From: Cyanobacteria bacterium UBA11370 | GTDB taxonomy: Bacteria > Cyanobacteriota > Cyanobacteriia > Cyanobacteriales > Coleofasciculaceae | Length of the DNA stretch: 16,247 bases | Reading direction: 5' to 3' | NCBI GenBank assembly: GCA_003486645.1 | Contig: DNGI01000190.1 | Coordinates: forward strand, 1 to 16,247 | Shown here: piece after piece, positions 1-6,593 of the stretch | Position numbering within the stretch: the stretch's first letter is position 1 | Layout of the letters: each line of letters opens with the position of its first letter | Program-made: the position numbers and the translations under genes | The notes under the pieces: generated by a model | Told to the model about the DNA's origin: nothing | Seen by the model: only the letters and a program-made list of their open reading frames with translations | The model's database searches: none

Positions 1-66
1 TCGTCCGCCTGCGCGGACTCAATTGAGCCTGCGGAGGCAGGCTTTGTTTGTGTAGCCGCGATTTCC
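1..66. repeat. Cluster of adjoining palindromes, likely the end of a dispersed repeat
   Basis: Three palindromic units lie end to end. GTCCGC(3-8) pairs with GCGGAC(13-18) around a CTGC loop. CTCAATTGAG (18-27) is a perfect palindrome. GCCTGC(27-32) pairs with GCAGGC(37-42) around GGAG. The following text (about 43-66, ending GTAGCCGCGATTTC) resembles intergenic repeats I recall from filamentous cyanobacterial genomes; that is recall, not a search. The unit is cut by the window edge, so its left boundary is unknown. No gene is evident on it. Confidence 0.6.
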
Positions 67-310
67 TTTTCAACAGGTATTTTGGCAAAATTGGGATGCT
101 CCCTGAGCATCACTCCTCGCTACGACCCAGATACAAACATCTCACGGCATAGAGCAACTGATCCTGAGAAGTGTGAGGTTTTGGGTTTCATTCTCCACTA
201 ATTCTAAAAAACCCAGATCACATCTGCGGAATGTGGGCTGCAATGCTCATTGAAGCTAGGTTAAAGCTTACTGAAATAGAGGCGCAAGTTCCGAGAGTTG
301 CTGGTTCTAC
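67..310. other. Intergenic region with no supported gene
   Basis: This is the spacer between the palindrome cluster and the stop codon of the minus-strand gene ending at 311. It has only short reading frames interrupted by stops, no HIP1 site, no RNA gene and no convincing terminator. It could contain decayed coding sequence, but I recognise no family. Confidence 0.5.
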
Positions 311-853
311 TCAACCCACCCATGCATCTAAATCCAACGTGAAGTGATGGGGGTTTTGCAGCACAAAGGAGCGACCTTGTTTGAGTAAATCACCTTGACA
401 AACAACCGGAATCCTAGCTTGATAGGCTTTGACGGCAAGTTCGTAGACAGGTTCGGCGAGTTCGAGTTGAATTCGGCGCAGCTTATCTAAAATAACGCCC
501 ATGAGAGTCAATTTCCCGGCTGTGGCTCCTTCTTGCAGGTTAATAACAATGCCTTGAATGGTGATGTTTGGAGCGCAGGTAACGAGTTCGCTGAGGATTT
601 CTAGTTGAGAAGTCTGTTGGACAACTTCCAAGGTTTGCAAAACTTCTGCCATCCGACGGGGAAAGTCCAAAAATTCTGATTTTAAGGGTAAGAGAATTTC
701 TGTCTCTTCTCCTGTTTCACTCTTACGAATCCAGATAGAAGCTTTGTCTTCAATCTGTCGCACCTTTTGCCAATGATGCTGCTGGAGATAGGTACGCACT
801 CTCTCTGGCTCTAGGCACTTCAAAATTTCAGGGTCTCGCACGGTGACTATCAT
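311..853 (-). CDS. Conserved-type hypothetical protein, partner of the DUF4365 gene (180 aa)
   Basis: I do not recognise a characterised family. The protein is 180 residues and soluble, with no signal peptide or membrane segment. The N-terminal part (about 15-75) has the pattern W...(S)IW......EILLPL....DFPRRM..VL..L; the middle (about 80-130) is a helix-rich region; the C-terminal part (about 135-175) is beta-rich. I recall similar proteins encoded next to DUF4365 genes in cyanobacteria, which fits the layout here. The ATG (853-851) overlaps the TGA of the upstream gene by four bases (ATGA), so translation is probably coupled and the two products are probably needed in similar amounts. The start follows from that overlap. 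A role as regulator, immunity or specificity partner of the nuclease-like neighbour is only inference. Confidence 0.75.
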   Translation of the reverse strand: MIVTVRDPEILKCLEPERVRTYLQQHHWQKVRQIEDKASIWIRKSETGEETEILLPLKSEFLDFPRRMAEVLQTLEVVQQTSQLEILSELVTCAPNITIQGIVINLQEGATAGKLTLMGVILDKLRRIQLELAEPVYELAVKAYQARIPVVCQGDLLKQGRSFVLQNPHHFTLDLDAWVG

Positions 854-1353
854 AGGGTTTCGCCTGCCTCGATTCGCTGCATTAGGGTATGAAGTGCCTC
901 TACATTAAAGATATTTTGCTGGGGTACGGAAATAGTAATGGTGGTTTGGTTCTGGGTAGCGGGTTGACCTCGTAGAGAAATCCAGTAGCCACAATATTTT
1001 AGGCAAAGTTCTTGTGGAGACTGAGTTAGCCAGTTGCTTGGCTCGTCGGGTACGACCACAACGACTAAGAGACGAGGAGCCTGAACGTTCTCTACTCTCA
1101 AATCATTGTAGTTTTTTAAGGGGAGAGGATATCTGATTATGCCATTGCTTGCCAAATCTAGAGCGGTGCATTTCACCTGAAGTTCTAGGCGGGGATATCG
1201 AATGATGCCTTCCCCACTGCCACCCGCAAGAATGATATCAATGCCATCAAAATCCATTGGTTTGGCTGCAATTTGGAAGGCATAGCTAGCAGTTGAAGCA
1301 ACTGCATAGATGTACGCATAACTAAACTGCTCTTTTTGCTGGTTAATGTCCAC
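850..1353 (-). CDS. DUF4365 domain protein, PD-(D/E)XK nuclease-like (167 aa)
   Basis: The protein has the layout of DUF4365, a family with a predicted restriction-endonuclease-like core. An N-terminal helix contains E8 and a Ser/Tyr/Ala-rich stretch. A strand follows with DFDGIDI (34-40), where D39 is the likely metal-binding Asp. The next motif is LELQVK (56-61), giving the paired E57-x-Q59-x-K61 of a PD-(D/E)XK site. All expected acidic and Lys positions are intact, so an active nuclease is plausible, though no substrate can be read from sequence. A hydrophobic strand at about 94-101 (LLVVVVVP) belongs to the core fold and is not a membrane span. It is the first gene of a two-gene unit with the 180-residue protein at 311-853 (4-bp ATGA overlap). 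It lies in an island with other toxin and defence genes. Family assignment is fairly firm; function in defence is inferred from context. Confidence 0.8.
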   Translation of the reverse strand: MDINQQKEQFSYAYIYAVASTASYAFQIAAKPMDFDGIDIILAGGSGEGIIRYPRLELQVKCTALDLASNGIIRYPLPLKNYNDLRVENVQAPRLLVVVVVPDEPSNWLTQSPQELCLKYCGYWISLRGQPATQNQTTITISVPQQNIFNVEALHTLMQRIEAGETL

Positions 1354-1439
1354 TAACCTACAGCCTCCACAGGTTTCTCAGCATCCCGGATTTAAATCTT
1401 ACCTGATCGGAGGGTGCGTAGGAGCAGGTTACGAAGTAT

Positions 1440-1524
1440 GCGATCGCTCTTTGGTCGTGCCAACGTATCGGAAACTCTATTCCGCAATGCTCTGTTAAAG
1501 TTGGGTTATAGCCTACCGAACTAG
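1440..1524 (+). repeat. Dispersed repeat, copy A
   Basis: This is an 85-bp unit beginning GCGATCGCTCTTTGGTCGTG and ending at a TAG (1522-1524). Within it, 1465-1524 reads VSETLFRNALLKLGYSLPN then stop. Compared with copy D (4198-4283) one base is missing just before this frame. Inside the frame most differences are synonymous (TTG/TTA, AAA/AAG, CTG/TTG, TTG/CTA). Confidence 0.75.
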
Positions 1525-1537
1525 ATGCTTCAAGGAA

Positions 1538-1590
1538 GCGATCGCTCTTTTGTCGTGCCAATGGTATGCGAAGCCTTCCCAATTCTCTAC
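1538..1590 (+). repeat. Dispersed repeat, degenerate copy B
   Basis: This copy starts with GCGATCGCTCTTTTGTCGTG and CCAATGG, matching the first ~30 bp of copy D exactly. After the ATG (1561) it is degraded: GAAGCC, TTCC and AAT-TCT remain in register with GAAACC, TTCC and AAT-GCT of the intact copies. Its 3' edge is uncertain. Confidence 0.55.
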
Positions 1591-1618
1591 TATGTGCGAT
1601 CGCTCCTTCCTTGCTTCA

Positions 1619-3244
1619 CTACTTTACTTTACGCCATGCAGCCATCATACGTGACCTGCCAGGTACGGTTTCAATTAAGCCCTTCCTTTTCAACCTATAA
1701 AAGATAGTCTTCATAGTTGCGCCTGAGCCGATTCCAGTGATTTGCCGTCCAATTTCATTAGTTATTTGTTCATGGTTTGCCAAATACTCCATCACTACTT
1801 GCTCATACTGTGGATATAAATCATATATCTTAGACAAACTCTCTTCTTGGTCGTTTGTGTCTTTAACTTTACGCCATGCTGCTTGGCTTTTCGCTCTTCC
1901 AGGTACAGGCTCAATAAGCCCCCTATCTCTCAGCTTACAAAATGCTACCTTAATTGTTCCTTCCGAACGAATTCCAGTCTGCTGTCGTGCAATTTTATTA
2001 GTAATCCTGTCATGAGTATCTAAATACTCTATTATTGTTGCTTCTATGGAAGCGAGAGGTTCATGCTTAATATGTATAACTACTGAAGTCTCAGTTTCAT
2101 GAATTTCAGGTGGCTTTAACCTTAACTTAGCCATTGCTTGGAAGGCGGTATTAAGTCCTTCTCCTACATCTTTATTAGGAGGGTTTGGAAATTTGTTAAT
2201 TATACGAACAATAGCCCCGTTTCGCGCATATTGTTCTTTCAAAATGTTCCGCACAGTCACATGACCAGGTAATCTACCTGGGCTTTCAATCTCAAGCCTG
2301 TCATCAAAAATACGAATATGGACATCGGACAGTATACTGTAGTCTCTGTGTAGTACAGCATTTGTTATAATCTCGTGAATAGCTTCTTCTGGATAATTAA
2401 TTGATTCGAGACCTGATGCACCCACTTTAGGTATTTCTTCGACTATCTGTATCGTTTTAGCTACTGTTTGTTCAATTTGCTCGTACAGACAGCCTTCAAT
2501 TGTTATCGGATTAAAGGCAAGAGTATCCCTAGTTCCTTCGCTATCTTTTGTTTTATATCGATAGATTTTAACCCCACACCGCTTTGGAAGAATAGCTTGA
2601 GGTTCATCAGCAAACAGTAACACACCCGCAACTGTGGGTTTATTTCGTTGAAGCAGTTGTTGCTTTTTGAGCCACGTTTCTGCTTCCGCAGTGGGAATTG
2701 TAGCACTGATAAATTTTGTCATCGCTATTGAATTGGTAAGTAACTCTAGATCTACATCAATAGTCTTTCGCTCGAATGATTCAATACCTTTGTCAAGTTT
2801 TAATCTCTCTAAAGCTTGCTCGTTTTTAACAGGTAAAGTCTGTGCGCCACGTCTTATATAAGGAGTTCCATCAGAAGCTGTTACAATCTCTCGTGACTTG
2901 TGAATAATCACTTGTAGAACTAGTCCCAAAGCTACATGAGAAGTGAGAAATATGTAGGAATAGTAGTCTCCAAGGGGGAAAAGCTGTTCAAATAATTGAA
3001 GATGACCATTTGCCGCCTCTTGATCGGGGAATCCTCTCCAAGATCTTGTTTTGATATCTACCATATTAACTTCATCAATACCAATGTAGATTTCTCCACC
3101 ATCAGCATTAGCGAAGCCAGAAATGAATTTGCTTAATTTCGCAGGTTGTATATCTATCGATTTTAGCTCAAGAAAGTGACTTTCTGGAGACTGAAGGATA
3201 TGATTTAGCTGATCAGTAGTTATATTAGCTAATTCGATTGACAT
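1619..3244 (-). CDS. AlbA_2 (Schlafen-type) / GHKL ATP-binding protein with two winged helices (541 aa)
   Basis: Three parts are visible. The N-terminal AlbA_2/Schlafen-like domain (about 15-135) has E26-L-K and FANADGGEIYIGIDE (44-58). A GHKL-type ATPase domain (about 285-385, HATPase_c_4 type) has EIITNAVLHRDYS (291-303; N295 the likely Mg-binding Asn), a strand ending SPGRLP (321-326), RNGAI (341-345) and GEGLN (361-365). The C-terminus carries two copies of one winged-helix unit (about 400-461 and 480-541), each with ITN.I.RQ.TGI..., a recognition-type helix, GLIE.VPGR and AAWRKVK. Such proteins are annotated as ATP-binding transcriptional regulators or RNA/DNA-binding proteins; homologues often sit beside restriction or defence genes. 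The start at 3244 gives the usual N-terminus; no strong ribosome binding site precedes it. It lies between the DUF4365 pair and the DUF433/DUF5615 pair without overlap, so it is probably its own unit. Confidence 0.85.
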   Translation of the reverse strand: MSIELANITTDQLNHILQSPESHFLELKSIDIQPAKLSKFISGFANADGGEIYIGIDEVNMVDIKTRSWRGFPDQEAANGHLQLFEQLFPLGDYYSYIFLTSHVALGLVLQVIIHKSREIVTASDGTPYIRRGAQTLPVKNEQALERLKLDKGIESFERKTIDVDLELLTNSIAMTKFISATIPTAEAETWLKKQQLLQRNKPTVAGVLLFADEPQAILPKRCGVKIYRYKTKDSEGTRDTLAFNPITIEGCLYEQIEQTVAKTIQIVEEIPKVGASGLESINYPEEAIHEIITNAVLHRDYSILSDVHIRIFDDRLEIESPGRLPGHVTVRNILKEQYARNGAIVRIINKFPNPPNKDVGEGLNTAFQAMAKLRLKPPEIHETETSVVIHIKHEPLASIEATIIEYLDTHDRITNKIARQQTGIRSEGTIKVAFCKLRDRGLIEPVPGRAKSQAAWRKVKDTNDQEESLSKIYDLYPQYEQVVMEYLANHEQITNEIGRQITGIGSGATMKTIFYRLKRKGLIETVPGRSRMMAAWRKVK

Positions 3245-3559
3245 ATTAAAAGTTAAAATAGAACGTGCCGCTAGCCTTTATATATTAAGTTTATCAGATA
3301 GTAAAAGAGCCAGATATACTCTGCACTTGCTGCCCTCAAAATGAATCGTCCTCAGTTAATTCGCGTGCGTCAGATGCGGGTTAAAGTGGGCAAACATCCG
3401 CCAAAATTTGAGTAAGCCTTGAGTGTTATGTCGAGAAGGAATTGTGATCGCACCATCCTCCTCGAAGTTCACTCCCTCAAAGTTGAAGCAGCACGAAAAG
3501 CGATCGCTCTTTGGTTGTGTCAATGACATCGGAAAGTAAGTTCCGCAAAGGCAATATAT
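3245..3559. other. Intergenic region with a possible gene remnant and repeat copy C
   Basis: The spacer is about 315 bp. At 3341-3415 on the plus strand an ATG opens a 24-codon frame ending HPPKFE-stop. The frame is also open upstream of the ATG to at least 3308, so it reads like the last part of a lost gene, but I do not recognise the protein. Dispersed repeat copy C is at 3500-3548. No RNA gene or terminator is evident. Confidence 0.45.
3500..3548 (+). repeat. Dispersed repeat, copy C (5' half)
   Basis: This copy begins GCGATCGCTCTTTGGTTGTG, then CAATGACATCGGAAAGTAAG and TTCCGCAA. It retains the ATG (3522-3524) and the SExKFR codons of the conserved mini-frame, then diverges, so it is truncated compared with copies A and D. 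Confidence 0.65.
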
Positions 3560-3898
3560 CTAATTGCCAGTGATTTCTACCAGCCTTTCGCCTGATCGCA
3601 AAAGTTCGAGAGCATCTGGCAAAGTGGCAGTGAGGATTTCTTTGAGCCGTGCATTAGACGTATTGCCACAAGTCAGCCAAATCACCTGGGGAGGTGAACC
3701 ATATCGTTCAACTAAATCGGCAAAATCTCTATCTTTGGTCATCACAACTACCCCCTGAGTCTTCGCCGCCTCAAAAATCTCACGATCTTCTGCATCTCTC
3801 AACCCAAGATCGCGTACAGCTATGGTTGTGATACCGAAGGTAGCAGTCATCCAAGCAGCAATAGCAGGCGGTAGTTGAGCATTGAGCCAGATAGTCAT
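3560..3898 (-). CDS. DUF5615 PIN-like toxin (112 aa)
   Basis: This protein matches the DUF5615 family of PIN-like predicted RNases, the toxin half of DUF433/DUF5615 modules. Visible features are the N-terminal strand with AQLPP (7-11), RDLGLRDAEDREIFEAA (29-45), VVMTKDRDF (51-59) and a C-terminal WLTCGN (74-79). The length of 112 residues is normal. An oddity is that residue 6 is Asn (codon AAT), where family members I recall read (I/L)W(I/V)DAQLPP with Asp. This Asp is the first acidic position of a PIN-type active site, so the copy may be weakened or inactive. The ATG overlaps the stop of the DUF433 gene by four bases (3895-3898), the usual antitoxin-then-toxin order with coupled translation. 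Family assignment is firm; toxicity of this copy is not shown. Confidence 0.88.
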   Translation of the reverse strand: MTIWLNAQLPPAIAAWMTATFGITTIAVRDLGLRDAEDREIFEAAKTQGVVVMTKDRDFADLVERYGSPPQVIWLTCGNTSNARLKEILTATLPDALELLRSGERLVEITGN

Positions 3899-4119
3899 GC
3901 TGTAAGCACTGGATGATCGAGTTTGCGTGCTGCGTAGAGTAAAGCCGCCTTAAGATCGTCCATCTCAAGGTCTGGCATTTCTTCTAAGATTTGCTCGAAA
4001 CTTAAACTAGCAGCTAGTAAATCTAATACATCCGACACCCTGATTCTCATCCCACGAATGCAAGGACGACCACCACACTGCTTGGGATTGACTGTAATTC
4101 TGTCAAGTAGACTAGACAC
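3895..4119 (-). CDS. DUF433 antitoxin (74 aa)
   Basis: This small protein has the DUF433 signature: I-V-N-P near residues 8-11, then CGGRPCIRGMRIRV (15-28), followed by a helix-turn-helix-like segment (SFEQILEEMPDLEMDDLKAAL, about 40-60). DUF433 proteins are DNA-binding antitoxins that neutralise DUF5615 PIN-like toxins and probably repress their own operon. It is immediately upstream of, and overlaps by ATGA, the DUF5615 gene at 3560-3898, which strongly supports a toxin-antitoxin pair. The length is typical and the protein appears intact. The start is the ATG at 4119-4117; no strong Shine-Dalgarno sequence is seen. Confidence 0.9.
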   Translation of the reverse strand: MSSLLDRITVNPKQCGGRPCIRGMRIRVSDVLDLLAASLSFEQILEEMPDLEMDDLKAALLYAARKLDHPVLTA

Positions 4120-4197
4120 TTGTACCTACGCTAACAAGACTACATCAAACTTTTACTCCTATAGTCTATACCTCTGTTTACGCAAATACGAGGAATG

Positions 4198-4283
4198 GCG
4201 ATCGCTCTTTTGTCGTGCCAATGGCATCTGAAACCAAGTTCCGCAATGCTCTGTTGAAACTGGGTTATAGCTTGCCGAAGTAG
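4198..4283 (+). repeat. Dispersed repeat, copy D (most complete copy)
   Basis: This 86-bp unit starts with HIP1 (GCGATCGCTCTTTTGTCGTG) and ends at a TAG (4281-4283). An ATG at 4221 opens a 20-residue frame with SETKFRNALLKLGYSLP, which matches copy A almost completely. It sits in the 196-bp gap between the toxin-antitoxin pair and ptuB, on the strand opposite to the genes. Translation is not shown, and no Shine-Dalgarno sequence precedes the ATG. Confidence 0.75.
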
Positions 4284-4315
4284 CACTATGCACTAACGAT
4301 TTGGGCTTTTAACCT

Positions 4316-4966
4316 TTACTTTGGCTTTGATTCTGCCGACAACCTTTTGTTCAACCAAAAAATGATGAATTGACAGTACGGTTCATATTGAGACTTCTCA
4401 TTTATATTACTATATCTGGCAATTTCTTTGCTTAAAATGGCTACTGTCCAGGACTTAGATGGATATTTTTTCTGCAAGCCGAGAATAACAGCATCCAGAA
4501 CTGCTTTACGATTTTTAGTCAAAGTTTCTAGATTGAGGTTCAAAACTTCGTTTAATTCGCGATTAATAGTTACATCATCAGAGTAGATTTGACCATTGCC
4601 GCGATATTTGATTAAATTCTCACATTTTCTACTAGCGTCAGTAGGATTAATCGTAATTTCGATTTCACCCTTTCTTGTATCACAATGTTGTAAATGTTGA
4701 GGTTGACCTTGATTGCCTTGGCAAGCACCAAGCAGATTTTGGTAATCTAATTGTAAATTCTGATAACTACTTTGGGGTCGCCAATGCTCAATTTTCATCT
4801 TGTTTTTGGCAATGCGTTCCATACAATAGCAACAAATGTATCCCTGCTCAGTCAGCAATGATTGTCGCAGATCATCTTTTTCAGAATAGTTGTCGTAATC
4901 GGCATGAGACTTTAAGCGATGTTCCAGTAATGATTGAGGTTCCTTACCTTTGACAATATGCTTCAC
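4316..4966 (-). CDS. ptuB: PtuB-like HNH nuclease of a Septu-type defence pair (TIGR02646-like, 216 aa)
   Basis: This is an HNH-family endonuclease of the TIGR02646/PtuB type. The zinc and catalytic core is clear: CCYC (45-48) before KIEHWRPQS (58-66, with the E60-H61 pair), then LLGAC (78-82) and HCDTRKG (94-100). C45/C48 and C82/C95 would hold a structural zinc. The C-terminal half (about 130-210) is helical with no domain I recognise. In Septu the ATPase PtuA and nuclease PtuB form one complex that degrades nucleic acid on phage infection; that is known for the family and not shown here. It starts with GTG (4966-4964) one base after the stop of ptuA, so it is certainly co-transcribed and probably translationally coupled. 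An ATG alternative in frame is not available near the N-terminus. All key residues are present. Confidence 0.85.
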   Translation of the reverse strand: MKHIVKGKEPQSLLEHRLKSHADYDNYSEKDDLRQSLLTEQGYICCYCMERIAKNKMKIEHWRPQSSYQNLQLDYQNLLGACQGNQGQPQHLQHCDTRKGEIEITINPTDASRKCENLIKYRGNGQIYSDDVTINRELNEVLNLNLETLTKNRKAVLDAVILGLQKKYPSKSWTVAILSKEIARYSNINEKSQYEPYCQFIIFWLNKRLSAESKPK

Positions 4967-4967
4967 T

Positions 4968-6323
4968 TTACTCGGTTAAAAAATTGATTAGTGTTTTAGC
5001 TCTAACGATTTCGGAATCGTATTCACCCAGTAAATCTGCTAGTTCTTGCAGTTTAATTTTTGCTTTTTCTAATTTTTCTTCATTTATCAAATCAAAACAA
5101 GCATCGATTTTATCTTGAACTTCCTTTGGTCGTGCATTCACATCCATTAATTCATATAAAATTGAATTGCTATCTTTGCCGTAAGTATAAGGCGTTACCT
5201 CTACTAGCTTATAATCTTCTAAAATAAATACATTTTCTTTTTTAACCTTGCTCAGAACTTGAGGAGAGTGAGTAGTAACTATAAACTGACAATTAGGAAA
5301 AGTTCGCGTCAAGCTAGGAATCACCATTCTTTGCCACTGAGGATGTAAATGTAGATCTATTTCATCAATCAAAACTATGCCTTTACCATGCAAAGCCTCA
5401 ACTCCCAAACCTGGGTTAGCAATTGACAAACGCCTCGCCAAATCAGTAACCAACATTAAAAGCATCTTTTCTCCCTCAGAGAGTTGCTCTAACTTAAAGT
5501 CCTGATTATTCTTGGTAATTGTTAAAAAAGAGGGAATCGGACTATGAGTAAAATTCAGGTTTCTTTGGGATGTTGTCCTAACTACCCGCAGATTATAAAA
5601 ATGGCTGCTTGGAAATCCCTCTAGAAATCTTCCTAATGCTTTTCTTATAACCTCTAGATTTGGATTTCTATACTTATTATCTTCTCTTAACCGAATTTCA
5701 TTTTCGTAATCTTCCTCTTGTCTGAACCAAGTAAAAAATCTTTGAAAATTATTAACTTCTGGATTGAACGCTCCACTGTAAGCACTCAATTGATTAATTT
5801 TGAATTGGTCAATTTTACTATCTAAATTCTCCAAATCAATTAATTTAGTATCTAATATTATTCTACGAGTCCTATAATATATCATTAAAGGCAAATTAAA
5901 GTTTGGATTTGACTCTAATTCTTGACGTAGATACTCAATATAACGATTTAATTGCTTGTAGTCTCCTTCAATGCCTTTCTCAATTAAACTTATTGTGGAA
6001 TTCCAAGATATGCTGTCATGAAATTGGGTTGAAATTTCAATGGATACATTAACTTGTTTAGCTTTATCGTTAATATCATCTACTGTCAAAAAATTCTTTA
6101 TTTTTTGATTAATATTGATATTATCAGTTTCAGAATATTCAAATGGTTCAATTTTAATTATTTGTGTTTCGAGTTGAATCAAAAGGCTAGCAATACAATC
6201 CAAAACAGATGATTTACCAGCTCCATTAACCCCAACTAATACAACTATATTATCGCTGGTAAAATTAAAATCAATTTTTTTAAAACATCTAAAGTTTTGA
6301 ATATGTAATTTATTAATATGCAT
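4968..6323 (-). CDS. ptuA: PtuA-like AAA/ABC-type ATPase of a Septu-type defence pair (451 aa)
   Basis: This is a SMC/ABC-like AAA ATPase (AAA_21/AAA_15 style). The N-terminus is the usual MHINKLHIQNFRCF strand. Walker A is GVNGAGKSS (31-39). The ABC-type signature is LSEGEK (281-286), Walker B is IVLIDEIDLHLHP (316-328), and a switch/H-loop THSPQ lies at 351-355. Between Walker A and the signature is a long insert (about 60-270), as in PtuA. No TOPRIM domain follows, so this is not an OLD-family nuclease. The nuclease is supplied by the next gene, one base downstream. The pair is a minimal Septu-like module; no reverse transcriptase or retron RNA is visible on either side, which argues against a retron-linked form. 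It is transcribed from the AT-rich spacer 6324-6461. The gene is AT-richer than the 3' end of the window, consistent with transfer. Confidence 0.87.
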   Translation of the reverse strand: MHINKLHIQNFRCFKKIDFNFTSDNIVVLVGVNGAGKSSVLDCIASLLIQLETQIIKIEPFEYSETDNININQKIKNFLTVDDINDKAKQVNVSIEISTQFHDSISWNSTISLIEKGIEGDYKQLNRYIEYLRQELESNPNFNLPLMIYYRTRRIILDTKLIDLENLDSKIDQFKINQLSAYSGAFNPEVNNFQRFFTWFRQEEDYENEIRLREDNKYRNPNLEVIRKALGRFLEGFPSSHFYNLRVVRTTSQRNLNFTHSPIPSFLTITKNNQDFKLEQLSEGEKMLLMLVTDLARRLSIANPGLGVEALHGKGIVLIDEIDLHLHPQWQRMVIPSLTRTFPNCQFIVTTHSPQVLSKVKKENVFILEDYKLVEVTPYTYGKDSNSILYELMDVNARPKEVQDKIDACFDLINEEKLEKAKIKLQELADLLGEYDSEIVRAKTLINFLTE

Positions 6324-6461
6324 AAATCATTAATTGATGACTGATAGAAAAAGAAGAAGATTCTCTATACAATAATATGGTTGATACTTGTTTTTAAGCT
6401 ATTACATTATCATAACTGCTGACTGCTGCTCTTAGTCACAACCACAACTACCAACAAACTC
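6324..6461. other. AT-rich spacer upstream of ptuA
   Basis: This spacer separates the truncated DUF4926 gene from ptuA and presumably contains the ptuA promoter on the minus strand. It has A/T-rich runs near 6324-6410 and a CTGACTGCTG/AACCACAACTACCAACAA low-complexity stretch at about 6418-6456. I could not pick a promoter with confidence. Confidence 0.4.
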
Positions 6462-6593
6462 TTACTTGTAGCGCCTTACTCTACCATCGGCAAGGATTTC
6501 AACAACTGTACCCACTTGCCCACGCCACAGATTGAATTCAGGCAAATTTACTGTAGGAGCAACGACATCTAACAACTTGACTGCATCTGTCAT
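6462..6593 (-). CDS. Short DUF4926-like protein, probably truncated (43 aa)
   Basis: The frame starts with the ATG at 6593-6591 and reads LLDVVAPTVNLPEFNLWRGQVGTVVEIL (residues 7-34; the key part is NLWRGQVGTVVE, 21-32), the hallmark of DUF4926. Family members as I recall them are about 60-75 residues and continue with a beta strand such as FEVEFSD. Here the frame ends after ADGRVRRYK, so the C-terminal half is missing, and low-complexity DNA follows. The start overlaps the hicB stop by four bases (ATGA), indicating coupled translation. The cellular role of DUF4926 is unknown. It could be a real short protein, but a 3' truncation by recombination is more likely. Confidence 0.6.
   Translation of the reverse strand: MTDAVKLLDVVAPTVNLPEFNLWRGQVGTVVEILADGRVRRYK

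Larger units (their letters stand above)
1354..1618. other. Intergenic region made of dispersed repeat copies
   Basis: The spacer between the DUF4365 unit and the AlbA_2/GHKL gene has three HIP1 octamers (1440, 1538, 1596) and two degenerate copies of the dispersed repeat (1440-1524, 1538 onward). A 74-codon open frame on the minus strand here is simply the reverse reading of the repeat and is not regarded as a gene. Confidence 0.6.

Noticed and set aside
1358..1582. Minus frame of 74 codons in the DUF4365 spacer
   Set aside because: It is the reverse reading of the dispersed repeat copies (1440, 1538) and not an independent gene.
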